From Methanolobus bombayensis (GTDB taxonomy: Archaea; Halobacteriota; Methanosarcinia; Methanosarcinales; Methanosarcinaceae), in assembly GCF_017873415.1 (NCBI RefSeq), contig NZ_JAGGKD010000009.1, positions 1 through 64,000 of the forward strand: a stretch of 64,000 bases of DNA, given 5' to 3'. Shown one piece after another: positions 8,463 through 16,423 of this stretch. Numbering within the stretch: position 1 is the first letter of the stretch; each line of letters opens with the position of its first letter. The notes beneath the pieces were generated by a model that saw nothing but the letters and a program-made list of their open reading frames with translations, ran no database searches and was not told the DNA's origin. Made by a program: the position numbers and the translations under genes.

Positions 8463-8603
8463 TCATATGCAGGCACCAAAATCAAGGCTTTCTGTATCAA
8501 GGTCTTCACTTGTATTATCTTCAAAGCATTCTTTACAAACCTTTTTGCCGTTTAGAGGTATCAGCTTCTCAGTTTTCTTCTTGCAGATGTCACATTTTTC
8601 CAT
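8463..8603 (-). CDS. 46-residue zinc-ribbon protein
   Basis: A short gene below common length cut-offs. It encodes 46 residues beginning MEKCDICKKKTEKLIPLNG, with two CXXC knuckles (C4/C7 and C23/C26) spaced as in a treble-clef or zinc-ribbon, then an acidic tail ending FGACI. A strong GGGAGGATTT ribosome site sits directly before the ATG at 8603, which supports translation. It lies 85 bases after the 149-residue gene on the same strand. It probably binds one zinc ion; the partner (nucleic acid or protein) is unknown. Confidence 0.72.
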   Translation of the reverse strand: MEKCDICKKKTEKLIPLNGKKVCKECFEDNTSEDLDTESLDFGACI

Positions 8604-8688
8604 AAATCCTCCCTATTTAAGAGTCTATATTTTAGTCTATAAAGCTTCTGTCTGAACAGTATTAAAAGATCGGTGACAAGACCTATCT

Positions 8689-9138
8689 TCAATCATCATC
8701 GTTTCCCGGAGCTTCATCCATAATAGAAGTCAGTTTATGCACTTTCCTTGGAGTATTCCTGTTTCTCCAATCCACATAATTGTACAAAAGTTCGAAATCT
8801 TCCTGTGGGAACATCATCACAAAATCTCTCAGGAAAAGATTCTTTCTTGAAAGCGCCTCATCTTTTTCAAGGAATGACAAAAGGATGGCAAGTGCCGCCA
8901 TGTCCGAACCTTCCGAGTCGTCACCCCATTTGAATTCGTCCACACTGCGGGGAATGCTATGCTGGTCCAGTATTTGAGGAGTTACAGGTAAACCGTAAAG
9001 GAATAACTCTTTTGTTTCCCATACACCTTTTATCTTCATTCCTCTGCTGTTTATTTTAGACATAAGTGCATATTTGTCATCTATCAGTGCATCAAGTACA
9101 TCAATGACCCTGTCTGCAATAGAACCAATAATTCCCAT
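8689..9138 (-). CDS. DUF6166-like cytosolic protein, last of a three-gene cluster
   Basis: A 149-residue soluble protein without a signal peptide. The central part (FKWGDDSEGSDMAALAILLS, about residues 69-88, followed by an FLRDFVMMFP segment) resembles the FxWGYxGxGPxxLALAIL signature of the DUF6166 family, though the Gly-Tyr-Gly core is altered. This assignment is by eye only. The acidic C-terminus ends GNDDD. It follows the 151-residue membrane-anchored protein by 15 bases and is therefore probably translated from the same mRNA. The function is unknown. Confidence 0.55.
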   Translation of the reverse strand: MGIIGSIADRVIDVLDALIDDKYALMSKINSRGMKIKGVWETKELFLYGLPVTPQILDQHSIPRSVDEFKWGDDSEGSDMAALAILLSFLEKDEALSRKNLFLRDFVMMFPQEDFELLYNYVDWRNRNTPRKVHKLTSIMDEAPGNDDD

Positions 9139-9153
9139 GACAATCTCCTGTAA

Positions 9154-9609
9154 TCACATTATTGCTCTGACAGTCACCTTTGTTTTGAATTCATCAAGAG
9201 TAGTAGTGGAATCCAGATAGTCCTGAATGTCGGACGTCTGTACCGTCACTTCATACAGCTCTTCGGTTCCATCGTACATCTCTATGATGATCTCATTTGA
9301 ACCAGGTGCAGTTTCAGCTGCAACTCCTATGATATACATCCATGTCAGTAGAGCGTCGTTATCTGACTTCACAGGTGGCTGGTCATATTTGACAAATACC
9401 CGTTCTTCGGTCACTTCCACCACAGCATCATCGATTCCCTGGAATGCAAGGGATTCGTAAATTGACATGCTTGCAGCCCGGTCAACATCATAATTATCTG
9501 ATATCATGGAATCCCATTCATCGTTTCCTGATGAGACATCATCGTCTCCGCCTGAGAACAGGAGGAACAACAGTACTATTCCTATTATTGCTATAGTTCT
9601 TTTTTTCAT
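9154..9609 (-). CDS. Membrane-anchored hypothetical protein
   Basis: A 151-residue protein with a basic N-terminus (MKKR) and a single hydrophobic helix (about 5-19), then an acidic GGDDD stretch and a globular alpha/beta domain (about 30-150) that should face outside. No Cys follows the helix, so it is an uncleaved anchor or Sec-type substrate rather than a lipoprotein. The start overlaps the stop of the upstream 595-residue gene by four bases (ATGA), which indicates translational coupling. Not recognised as a known family; the domain size suggests a small binding module. Confidence 0.55.
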   Translation of the reverse strand: MKKRTIAIIGIVLLFLLFSGGDDDVSSGNDEWDSMISDNYDVDRAASMSIYESLAFQGIDDAVVEVTEERVFVKYDQPPVKSDNDALLTWMYIIGVAAETAPGSNEIIIEMYDGTEELYEVTVQTSDIQDYLDSTTTLDEFKTKVTVRAIM

Positions 9610-11393
9610 AGGTCGTATTCCTCCCCGTTGTTGTAAGTTACTTTAGGATTGCTACGTTTGACAACCTGGCAGTTGTCCCATTTCCATGGCTTCCAGCTGC
9701 TTCCTGTATCCTTCAAGGCAACATCACCTATCGGATTTTCCCATTCGTCAGTGGGTATGTAATATGTTTCACCTTTTGTTGTGACCTTTACCCACTGGTA
9801 CGGATTTATCTCATGTTCTTCCCCTTTTTCGTCTGTGTACGGCATGGAATAAGAAGGTCCATCTGATGTTTGTGTAACTTTCCCGTAAGAATCAAGGAAT
9901 GCATTAGGTGTGGAAGTCCCGATAGGACCGTTTGTTATTACTCCCTGTCTTGCATCACTATTCTTTATAGCATTGTCAAGCTCAGGTACGACCATAACAA
10001 CTTTTTCAGTCACTTCAAGTCCGGTTTTTACAAGATCGCCAACCACAGGTATCTTGTCAGCAACTTCCTGACCGCCTTTTGATACTGCATACAGAGCTTT
10101 TGCAGTGGTAGCAGAAGACCCTTTCATTTCACTGAGCTTCTTTGTGTCTTTGTAGGCACCATAGTACTTGTCAACCTCTTCTTTCACACTGTTGAGCTTG
10201 TCCAATTTCTCAAAGTTCTTTGCTATCTTTGAGTCACCATAAGTGTCTGAAAAGAAAGAAGCTGCTTCATGTCCGGTCTTCAGTTTCTCGATGCTTTCCT
10301 TTCTGGTCTTGTCTATTGCATCGAGGTATATTGTATCACTGAGCTTCTCAGCAACTTTTTCCTTGCCTTCATAGTCAGGTCCGCCACCGACACTTACAGA
10401 ACTTCCGCCCTCAAAATTAAAATCGTCTCCAAAAACATCTTTGATAATATCTTTGTTGAACCCGACTTCCTGCTCTCCACTTGTATCAATTTCGTCAAGC
10501 TTGTCTATGTCCCCGGAACTTTCACCTCTTATAATATCAATGATCTTGGCCTGTTCCTGCATTGATTCAACAAATTCGTCGGAAAGGACATAGTTCATCT
10601 GTATGTTCTGGATATCTTCAATATCCTGTTTGTCGATGTCATTTACATCGATCTCACCTTCAGATTCCACAAGTCCTTCTTCTTCCAGAATATCATATAT
10701 CAGGAACAGTTCATCCATATCAGTGATTTCTTCTCCAGGATCATCTGTATCAGTTGGTTCATCATCATATTCTGTGAATTCAGTATCCTCATATTCCGCA
10801 TTGTCATCTGATGTTCCGGGATTCTCCGGGGTTGTGTCCTTTAAGGGTTCATCTTCTATGTATGAAGCAGGAGTATCGGTGAGATTATCAGTGTCTTCTC
10901 CGGTAGTGTCTTCTTCCTGTTGTCCAGAATTATCTGTTGCTCCTTCACCTATAGCACCGCTTTCAATGGATCTTTCAACAAGTGTACTAAAGATATTTTC
11001 TGCCACAGGCTGTATCTCAGACAGAGGAACATTGTATCCATCTACTGTTACCACAGCCACAGTTCCGTAGGGAGTTGGAGCAGTGAATTCGACATTACTG
11101 GAAACTGTCCATTCGGGATTCTCACCCATAAACATACGTTCTTCCATATCCCAGTAGTCGATACTTTTCATTTCATCCCTGAAAACATTGGACTCAGAGA
11201 AATAGACAAGCCCGAGATGTATGTCATCATCAACATACCAGACTCCATCGTTTCCGATATCCGGTTTTATCTCCCGGGCAGCATCAATTATTATTTTTTC
11301 AATTTCGTCGTAGTTTTCAGATTCTTCAGCAAGAGAAGTGGATGAAAACAAAATAAAAATAAGAATGCAAGTAATTATTATATTATATCTCAT
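9606..11393 (-). CDS. Large secreted hypothetical protein with acidic linker and helical core
   Basis: A 595-residue exported protein. It has a signal peptide (about 1-22, ending SLA), a folded N-terminal domain (about 23-150) and a long Asp/Glu/Thr-rich low-complexity linker (about 155-235). Next comes a helical Lys/Glu/Ala-rich region (about 330-480) that contains a moderately hydrophobic segment near KIPVVGDLVKTGLEV. A C-terminal domain rich in Trp, Tyr and Pro (about 500-595) ends the protein. Start-codon context is AT-rich. It heads a three-gene run with coupled downstream genes. I recognise no family; the modular plan (export signal, linker, helical region, compact C-terminal domain) resembles that of exported effectors, but nothing shows toxicity. 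Confidence 0.55.
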   Translation of the reverse strand: MRYNIIITCILIFILFSSTSLAEESENYDEIEKIIIDAAREIKPDIGNDGVWYVDDDIHLGLVYFSESNVFRDEMKSIDYWDMEERMFMGENPEWTVSSNVEFTAPTPYGTVAVVTVDGYNVPLSEIQPVAENIFSTLVERSIESGAIGEGATDNSGQQEEDTTGEDTDNLTDTPASYIEDEPLKDTTPENPGTSDDNAEYEDTEFTEYDDEPTDTDDPGEEITDMDELFLIYDILEEEGLVESEGEIDVNDIDKQDIEDIQNIQMNYVLSDEFVESMQEQAKIIDIIRGESSGDIDKLDEIDTSGEQEVGFNKDIIKDVFGDDFNFEGGSSVSVGGGPDYEGKEKVAEKLSDTIYLDAIDKTRKESIEKLKTGHEAASFFSDTYGDSKIAKNFEKLDKLNSVKEEVDKYYGAYKDTKKLSEMKGSSATTAKALYAVSKGGQEVADKIPVVGDLVKTGLEVTEKVVMVVPELDNAIKNSDARQGVITNGPIGTSTPNAFLDSYGKVTQTSDGPSYSMPYTDEKGEEHEINPYQWVKVTTKGETYYIPTDEWENPIGDVALKDTGSSWKPWKWDNCQVVKRSNPKVTYNNGEEYDL

Positions 11394-11434
11394 ATATTAC
11401 TACGTAAATCTTATTGCATAAAAATGTTTTTGAT

Positions 11435-11479
11435 ATGTAGCGCCATTTTCTTGTGCATCCCTGCACAACAGTGCTACAT
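11435..11479. terminator. Nested perfect stem-loop between GNAT and secreted-protein genes
   Basis: A 7-bp outer stem (ATGTAGC 11435-11441 with GCTACAT 11473-11479) encloses a 7-bp inner stem (TTGTGCA 11451-11457 with TGCACAA 11462-11468, loop TCCC). On the minus strand it follows the GNAT gene and precedes a T-rich stretch. It could be a terminator for that gene or a structured leader element of the next. Confidence 0.45.
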
Positions 11480-11516
11480 TATCCTGAGTAAAATATGAAG
11501 ATTAGCATGTGTATAT

Positions 11517-12050
11517 TTAATTTCCGTTAAGATACATTTCCCGTGTTAGAAGAAAATATTTAAAGTCCCTGTTGTCTACGTTGCCAGTACCATGTTGTTC
11601 CATTCCGATCCGCCTTGCCAGATCCATGGATGCAACATTTTCAGGATGGCAATAAATGCATATCCTTTCAATATCAAGAACCAGAATCATGTACTCTACC
11701 AGCTTTTCCATGGCTTCAGTAGCATATCCGTTGTTTCTGAACTCAGTATCAAGTACATAATATATTTGTGTATCATCTGAAAATTCAACTGCTGCAAACC
11801 CACATGAACCAATGACTTTTCCGTCTTCCTTCAGGCAAATGGCAAGCGCAGCAATAGGTTCCTCTGTTTCATATGATTTTAAAAGCATTTGAAGGAATGC
11901 TTTTGTTTCTTCAAGGCTCATATGTGAAGGCATGTCAGTTAAACTGGTGTTCTCCTTATTGTTAAAGAATTGATGTAAGTCTTCAAGGTCATCCTCTGTA
12001 TATCTTTGGATGATCAGTCTATCAGTTTCCAGACATCGGGGAATTCTCAT
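11517..12050 (-). CDS. GNAT-family N-acetyltransferase (RimJ/RimL-like)
   Basis: A 177-residue acetyltransferase of the RimJ/RimL type. It begins with the typical LETDRLIIQRYTEDDLEDLHQ substrate-domain start, followed by a VIGSCGFAAV strand. The acetyl-CoA site is FRNNGYATEAMEKLVEYM (motif A, R/Q-x-x-G-x-A form), and the late ENVASMDLARRIGMEQHG segment is motif B. Family members acetylate protein N-termini, amino sugars or antibiotics; the substrate is unknown. It is transcribed in the same direction as the amidotransferase gene, which ends 50 bases upstream. Confidence 0.85.
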   Translation of the reverse strand: MRIPRCLETDRLIIQRYTEDDLEDLHQFFNNKENTSLTDMPSHMSLEETKAFLQMLLKSYETEEPIAALAICLKEDGKVIGSCGFAAVEFSDDTQIYYVLDTEFRNNGYATEAMEKLVEYMILVLDIERICIYCHPENVASMDLARRIGMEQHGTGNVDNRDFKYFLLTREMYLNGN

Positions 12051-12100
12051 GTTTTGCTATTTCCCTGACATATACAAAAAAGTTTTGAGTAATTTCTGCT

Positions 12101-12808
12101 TTAGAGTAACCCTGCTATTTTAAGGAAATTAGTGAAAAGTATTTTCCCATTGTTCCCGTATTCCACTGCAATTTTTTCAAAATCCCCCAGAAGCATATCC
12201 CTGTCAAGTTCCACAATCTCAGGGTCGTTATCCAGCCAGACCTTGAACATCTCAGGTGTGAGTTCGAAATGACCCTGGATTCCGTAAGCATTGCTTCCTA
12301 CTTTGATTATCTGGTTCTGGCAGTATTTTCCGGTTGCCAGTAGGTCGATATCATCATTCAGATCCACAGTTTCACCGTGCAGATGGAATATCTTTACAGG
12401 ATTTGCAAGACCATTAAGCAATGGGTCATTTACATGTTCTTTTTTAATATCGACTGAATAATATTCTCCATCCTCGCTTCTGAATCCTATTTCTCTTACA
12501 TTATTTTCATAGACAGTAATCCCCTGCGATCTTGCAAGCATCTGCATTCCAAGACAGATGCCCAGATAAGGGATTTTAAGGTCTATTGCTTTTTTTATCA
12601 TTGCAAGTTCCCGCTGAATTTTTTCAGTTTGGTCATTAGCGCTGTCCGGTCCGCCAAGTACGATAATTCCATTGTATTCGTCTGCTTCGGGCATTCCATC
12701 TCCGCCGTCAAGGTCTGCAATATGGTAGGAAATATTATTGTCTTTCAGTATATTTTCCAGTATCCCGGGTCCTTCTCTGGTAATGTTCTTAACGATTAGC
12801 AGACTCAT
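12101..12808 (-). CDS. Class I glutamine amidotransferase (GMP synthase-like)
   Basis: A 235-residue stand-alone glutaminase-type domain. The nucleophile elbow is YLGICLGMQMLARSQG (Cys about residue 94) and the His/Glu pair lies in GIQGHFELTPEMF. It lacks any ATP-pyrophosphatase domain. Such proteins resemble GuaA-N and gamma-glutamyl peptidases. The substrate is unknown. The likely promoter is a TATATAATA-like box at about 12868-12877 (minus strand), giving a short leader. Confidence 0.82.
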   Translation of the reverse strand: MSLLIVKNITREGPGILENILKDNNISYHIADLDGGDGMPEADEYNGIIVLGGPDSANDQTEKIQRELAMIKKAIDLKIPYLGICLGMQMLARSQGITVYENNVREIGFRSEDGEYYSVDIKKEHVNDPLLNGLANPVKIFHLHGETVDLNDDIDLLATGKYCQNQIIKVGSNAYGIQGHFELTPEMFKVWLDNDPEIVELDRDMLLGDFEKIAVEYGNNGKILFTNFLKIAGLL

Positions 12809-13228
12809 GTTTAGTCAGTACGCAACATATGGATAAATGATTTATGAATGAACAATAGCTAGCAAAAACACTATTATATACAAGGTTATTACAAAATAGT
12901 AGAAAATATTAGCAAAAAATTAGCAACAAACTCAGGACAGGATTCCCAAATCCGTTTTTAGAAAGGAATTAATCCCTTTTTATTCTCATTTGCGGGAATC
13001 CTGTTAACGAGTCTGCTTACCGGAATATTCCGGCACCACCAACCACTTATGCCAACCAACCAACCTTACCACACGGATAAGCTTCAGATCTGCGAGACAT
13101 ATTTTAGTCTGGCATTTTTGTATTTGAGCCAAACTCTCTATGCGTAATCCTTGAATTTATTATATATAATACTATTGGTTATGCAGAATATGCTAATCCT
13201 TATAATGATGATGCATGCATTATGAGAG
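12809..13228. other. 420-bp spacer with a candidate structured RNA
   Basis: No reading frame is credible here. The spacer holds the amidotransferase promoter near 12870, a structured GC-richer block (about 12915-13138, described separately) and a TATATATAATA-like box at about 13158-13170. The block stands out against the AT-rich flanks. Confidence 0.6.
12915..13138 (-). ncRNA. Candidate structured non-coding RNA
   Basis: On the minus strand a TATA-like box (about 13170-13158) would start a transcript near 13138. The following ~220 bases are G-rich in the middle (repeated GGTTGG at about 13040-13065) and include the 14-bp perfect palindrome CCGGAATATTCCGG (13020-13033). They end in a long stem: CAGGATTCCC (minus strand, 13003-12994), two unpaired bases and AAAT pair with ATTT and GGGAATCCTG (12950-12938). 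A T-rich run follows. Inside this stem is a smaller AAAGG/CCTTT hairpin. The terminal stem and T-run resemble a terminator. Family unknown, and the boundaries are estimates. Confidence 0.4.
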
Positions 13229-13771
13229 TTATTTGGTGCTGTATATCTCAGATACAAATGCTTTCAGTGCATAAGAGTAAGATTTGTATGCTTCATCATT
13301 AAAGCAGATAAGCCTTATTTCTTCCAGAGAACTGGGTCTATTCATGTGTTCAAGTATCGTCCTTACAGCAAGTACCGACGCTCTGTCTACCGGAAAACCA
13401 TAGGCTCCAATGCTGATTCCGGGAAATGCAATACTTCTTATATCATGCTTTTCGGCTAAAAACAGGCAGTTACTGTAAGCACTGATTAGAATTTGGTCTT
13501 CCATGGAATTTCCACCATTCCATACTGGACCAACAGTGTGTATCACCCATTTAGCAGGAAGAAGGTATCCCTTTGTGATCCTGGCTTCTCCTGTTGGGCA
13601 TCCACCAAGTTTTCTGCATTCTTCGAGAAGTTCAGGGCCAGCAGCATCATGTATAGCCCCATCCACTCCTCCTCCGCCAAGTAGTGAATTGTTGGCTGCG
13701 TTTACTATTGCATCAACTTCCTGCTCGACAATGTCACCCATGCTCACAGAAATTATATCCGATATTTCCAT
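13229..13771 (-). CDS. Macrodomain protein (O-acetyl-ADP-ribose deacetylase type)
   Basis: A 180-residue macrodomain close to the YmdB/TAF1 type. Motifs: DAIVNAANNSLLGGGGVDGA near residue 20 (the ADP-ribose-binding Asn and catalytic Asp region), then GEARITKGYLLP and IHTVGPVW. The ISIGAYGFPVDRAS loop near residue 120 contacts the diphosphate. Such enzymes remove ADP-ribose or acetyl groups from ADP-ribosylated substrates. It is a single-gene unit; the next gene is divergent at 13922. Conserved residues look intact. Confidence 0.9.
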   Translation of the reverse strand: MEISDIISVSMGDIVEQEVDAIVNAANNSLLGGGGVDGAIHDAAGPELLEECRKLGGCPTGEARITKGYLLPAKWVIHTVGPVWNGGNSMEDQILISAYSNCLFLAEKHDIRSIAFPGISIGAYGFPVDRASVLAVRTILEHMNRPSSLEEIRLICFNDEAYKSYSYALKAFVSEIYSTK

Positions 13772-13921
13772 GTGATTTCCTCTCAGCTTTCAGAATAATC
13801 TGAATTATTGATTGTCAGAATTACTCTTATCTTTGTTGTATATTATATTTTAATGAATGAAAACGGTTCAGGCTGAAAATAGTTTTCAGGAGTTAATGTT
13901 TAAGCTTATAAGAGGGAAACA

Positions 13922-15400
13922 ATGGACGAGATCACAGAAAAAATACTCATGCACTTCAGGGAAATAAGCAAAATACCAAGATGTTCCGGTAACGAAGCAG
14001 AAATTGCCATGTGGCTTAAACAAGGGGCATTATCACATGGATTCAGTGTAAAATTTGATAGTGTTAATAATATTGTAATTGGAGTGCCAGGTTCTAAAGG
14101 CCGTGAAAATTTACCTCCTGTTGTAATTCAGGGCCACATGGATATGGTAGGTGAAAAAACCCGGGAATGCACACATGATTTCACAAATGATCCCATAATA
14201 CCTGTAATAGATGGTGACTGGCTCAGGGCGGAAAAAACCACTCTTGGTGCAGATAACGGTATTGCTCTTGCTATTGCCCTTGCACTTACAGAGGACAAAA
14301 GTATCATTCATCCTCCGCTTGAGTTGCTTTTTACAGTTGATGAGGAAACAGGTCTTACAGGTGCCAATGCCCTGACACATGATTTTGTTTCCGGAAGGAT
14401 TCTTCTGAATGTGGATTCTGAGGATGAGGGAATTTTCACGGTTGGCTGTGCCGGCGGTCTTAATACTAAAATTTGCTTACCACTCAAATATTCCACACAG
14501 CTTCGTGATGTGTCGATCTACAGCCTGGAAATCGGTGGTCTTGCAGGTGGTCATTCAGGCGTTGATATCCATGAGAAAAAGGCAAACGCAATCAAAGTTC
14601 TCGCAAGTGCATTGAAGGCACTGGCAGATGAACTCGATATAATGATTTTGAATATAGAAGGTGGTTCCGCACACAATGCCATTCCAAGACATGCCGAAGC
14701 AATAATTGCAATGTCAGGTAAATCTGAAAAAAAGGCTCTATCTTTAATTAACGATTGTGAGGCACGTTTCAGATCAGATTATGCAGAACTTGAACCTTCC
14801 CTGTCCATAAAATTAAAGGATGCAGGGGAATCTGATATGAAACCTCTGGATGATGAATCCTCGAAGAAAGTCATATCTCTGCTTTTATCTTTACCGCACG
14901 GTGTTGCTTCCATGTCTCCTGCAACACCGGGACTTGTTGAAACGTCAAATAATCTGGCCACGGTTTCTATAGAAGATGATAAGTTGATTGTTCTGACCAG
15001 TCAGCGTAGTTCTTACGATTCATCTCTTCAGTCAATTACTGGAAATATCACTTCAATTGCCAAAGATTACGGAGCAAGTTATTCACACAGTTCGGCTTAT
15101 CCACCGTGGCAACCGGAAATGTCTTCTCTTCTGCTCAGGCAGTGTCAGGAAGTATATCAGGAAGTGTTTGGAGGACCTGCCAGAATAGAAGTCATACACG
15201 CAGGACTTGAATGTGCTGTGATCGGTTCAAAATTTGATGATATGGATATGATCTCCTTTGGTCCCACTATAAAGAACCCTCACTCACCTGATGAGAGGCT
15301 GCATATTCCATCTGTGAGAAAAGTATGGGATTTTATGGTTGCGTTACTTGCTTCCTTTGACAATAAAAGCAAGTTTGGTGTAAAAGAAAGGAAGAAATGA
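13922..15400 (+). CDS. pepD: Aminoacyl-histidine dipeptidase (PepD-like, M20 family)
   Basis: A 492-residue M20 metallopeptidase of the PepD (beta-Ala-His dipeptidase) type. It starts with the typical FREISKIPRCSGNE segment. Metal-ligand motifs: VIQGHMDMVGEK (His/Asp), TTLGADNGIALA (bridging Asp), FTVDEETGLTGA (catalytic Glu pair), NVDSEDEG, and a late His in NPHSPDERLHI. The lid domain begins GGLAGGHSGVDIHEKKANA. It hydrolyses Xaa-His and other dipeptides in the cytosol for amino acid recycling. The ATG follows a GAGGGAAACA ribosome site. The next gene starts 31 bases downstream on the same strand. Confidence 0.9.
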   Translation: MDEITEKILMHFREISKIPRCSGNEAEIAMWLKQGALSHGFSVKFDSVNNIVIGVPGSKGRENLPPVVIQGHMDMVGEKTRECTHDFTNDPIIPVIDGDWLRAEKTTLGADNGIALAIALALTEDKSIIHPPLELLFTVDEETGLTGANALTHDFVSGRILLNVDSEDEGIFTVGCAGGLNTKICLPLKYSTQLRDVSIYSLEIGGLAGGHSGVDIHEKKANAIKVLASALKALADELDIMILNIEGGSAHNAIPRHAEAIIAMSGKSEKKALSLINDCEARFRSDYAELEPSLSIKLKDAGESDMKPLDDESSKKVISLLLSLPHGVASMSPATPGLVETSNNLATVSIEDDKLIVLTSQRSSYDSSLQSITGNITSIAKDYGASYSHSSAYPPWQPEMSSLLLRQCQEVYQEVFGGPARIEVIHAGLECAVIGSKFDDMDMISFGPTIKNPHSPDERLHIPSVRKVWDFMVALLASFDNKSKFGVKERKK

Positions 15401-15431
15401 TTATTAATATATCAGAGGCAATATAACTTAT

Positions 15432-16400
15432 ATGAAAGAATTTTCCAGGCCAATAGTTCTGGTAAGCAGATGTCTTGAATTTGATAAGGTACGCTATAAC
15501 GGTCAGGTTGTCCGTTCCAGAATCGTTCAGGATATGATGCCGTTTGTTGATTTTATAAAGGTATGTCCGGAAGTTGGGATTGGCCTTGGTGTTCCCCGTA
15601 GTTCCCTCAGGTTTGTCAGGGCTAATGGTGAGGACAGGCTTGTTATGCCGGATACCGGCGAGGATCTAACGGACCGGATGAACTCTTTTACACAGGAGTT
15701 TCTTGATGAGCTCGAAGTTGTTGACGGTTTTATTTTCAAAGGCCGTTCACCAAGCATGGGACTGGATGATGCCAGGGTTTATGCTAAAGCAAGCATGGCT
15801 CCGGTGATAAAAAAACGTGCAGGTCTTTTTGTTTCACAGGTTATTGACAGGTATCCAGGCTTCCCAATAGAAGAGAATGACCGGCTGCGTAACAAGCACA
15901 TAAGGCATCATTTCCTTACTCACCTGTACACTTTTGCAGCATTCAGAAAGGTCAGGTCAAAAGTTTCCATTGAAGATCTGCAGGAGTTTCACAACAATAA
16001 CCGTTTCCTTTTCATGTCCTATAGTGATCCAATTTACCGGGAGATGTCCTTGCTACCTGTTTCCGGAAGGGAAATTGATCATGTTCTTGGAGAGTATGAT
16101 TTACTCTTAAGGAAATTAATGCACAAACCCGGTTCAATTGACTTGAAACTGGAAAGCGCAAGAAGCATGTTCTCCACATTTGCAGGCATAACTCCAGAAG
16201 AAAGCTCCTTTTTCGAGAATATGCTTGACAGATATGAAAGCAACAGGATAAGCTGGGATGCTGTTATGGAGATTTTGAGGTTGCTTGCGTATAGGTCTAT
16301 AGGTAATTATTCCTATGATGATGGTTTTTTGTATCCATATCCGGAAGGATTGAAGGCTATTACAGATGAGGACAGAGAAAAGGAATATTGGGATAAATAG
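15432..16400 (+). CDS. DUF523/DUF1722 (YbgA-like) protein
   Basis: A 322-residue two-domain protein. Residues 1-~150 match DUF523 (RPIVLVSRCLEFDKVRYNGQ, then FIKVCPEVGIGLGVPR, then FIFKGRSPSMGL), which carries conserved Cys residues. Residues ~170-300 match the helical DUF1722/YbgA domain (IRHHFLTHLYTFAAFRKV and LQEFHNNNRFLFMSYS). The fusion is common in bacteria and archaea. DUF523 proteins have been connected to tRNA thiouridine removal; I treat that as possible, not shown here. It is probably co-transcribed with pepD and the Fe-S protein gene 24 bases downstream. Confidence 0.85.
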   Translation: MKEFSRPIVLVSRCLEFDKVRYNGQVVRSRIVQDMMPFVDFIKVCPEVGIGLGVPRSSLRFVRANGEDRLVMPDTGEDLTDRMNSFTQEFLDELEVVDGFIFKGRSPSMGLDDARVYAKASMAPVIKKRAGLFVSQVIDRYPGFPIEENDRLRNKHIRHHFLTHLYTFAAFRKVRSKVSIEDLQEFHNNNRFLFMSYSDPIYREMSLLPVSGREIDHVLGEYDLLLRKLMHKPGSIDLKLESARSMFSTFAGITPEESSFFENMLDRYESNRISWDAVMEILRLLAYRSIGNYSYDDGFLYPYPEGLKAITDEDREKEYWDK

Positions 16401-16423
16401 TTTAATAGATTGTTCAGGGTGAA

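Noticed and set aside
10603-11070. 155-codon plus-strand frame, Ser-rich
   Set aside because: It is antisense to the acidic Asp/Glu-rich linker of the secreted protein, where complementary codons give Ser-rich shadow frames.
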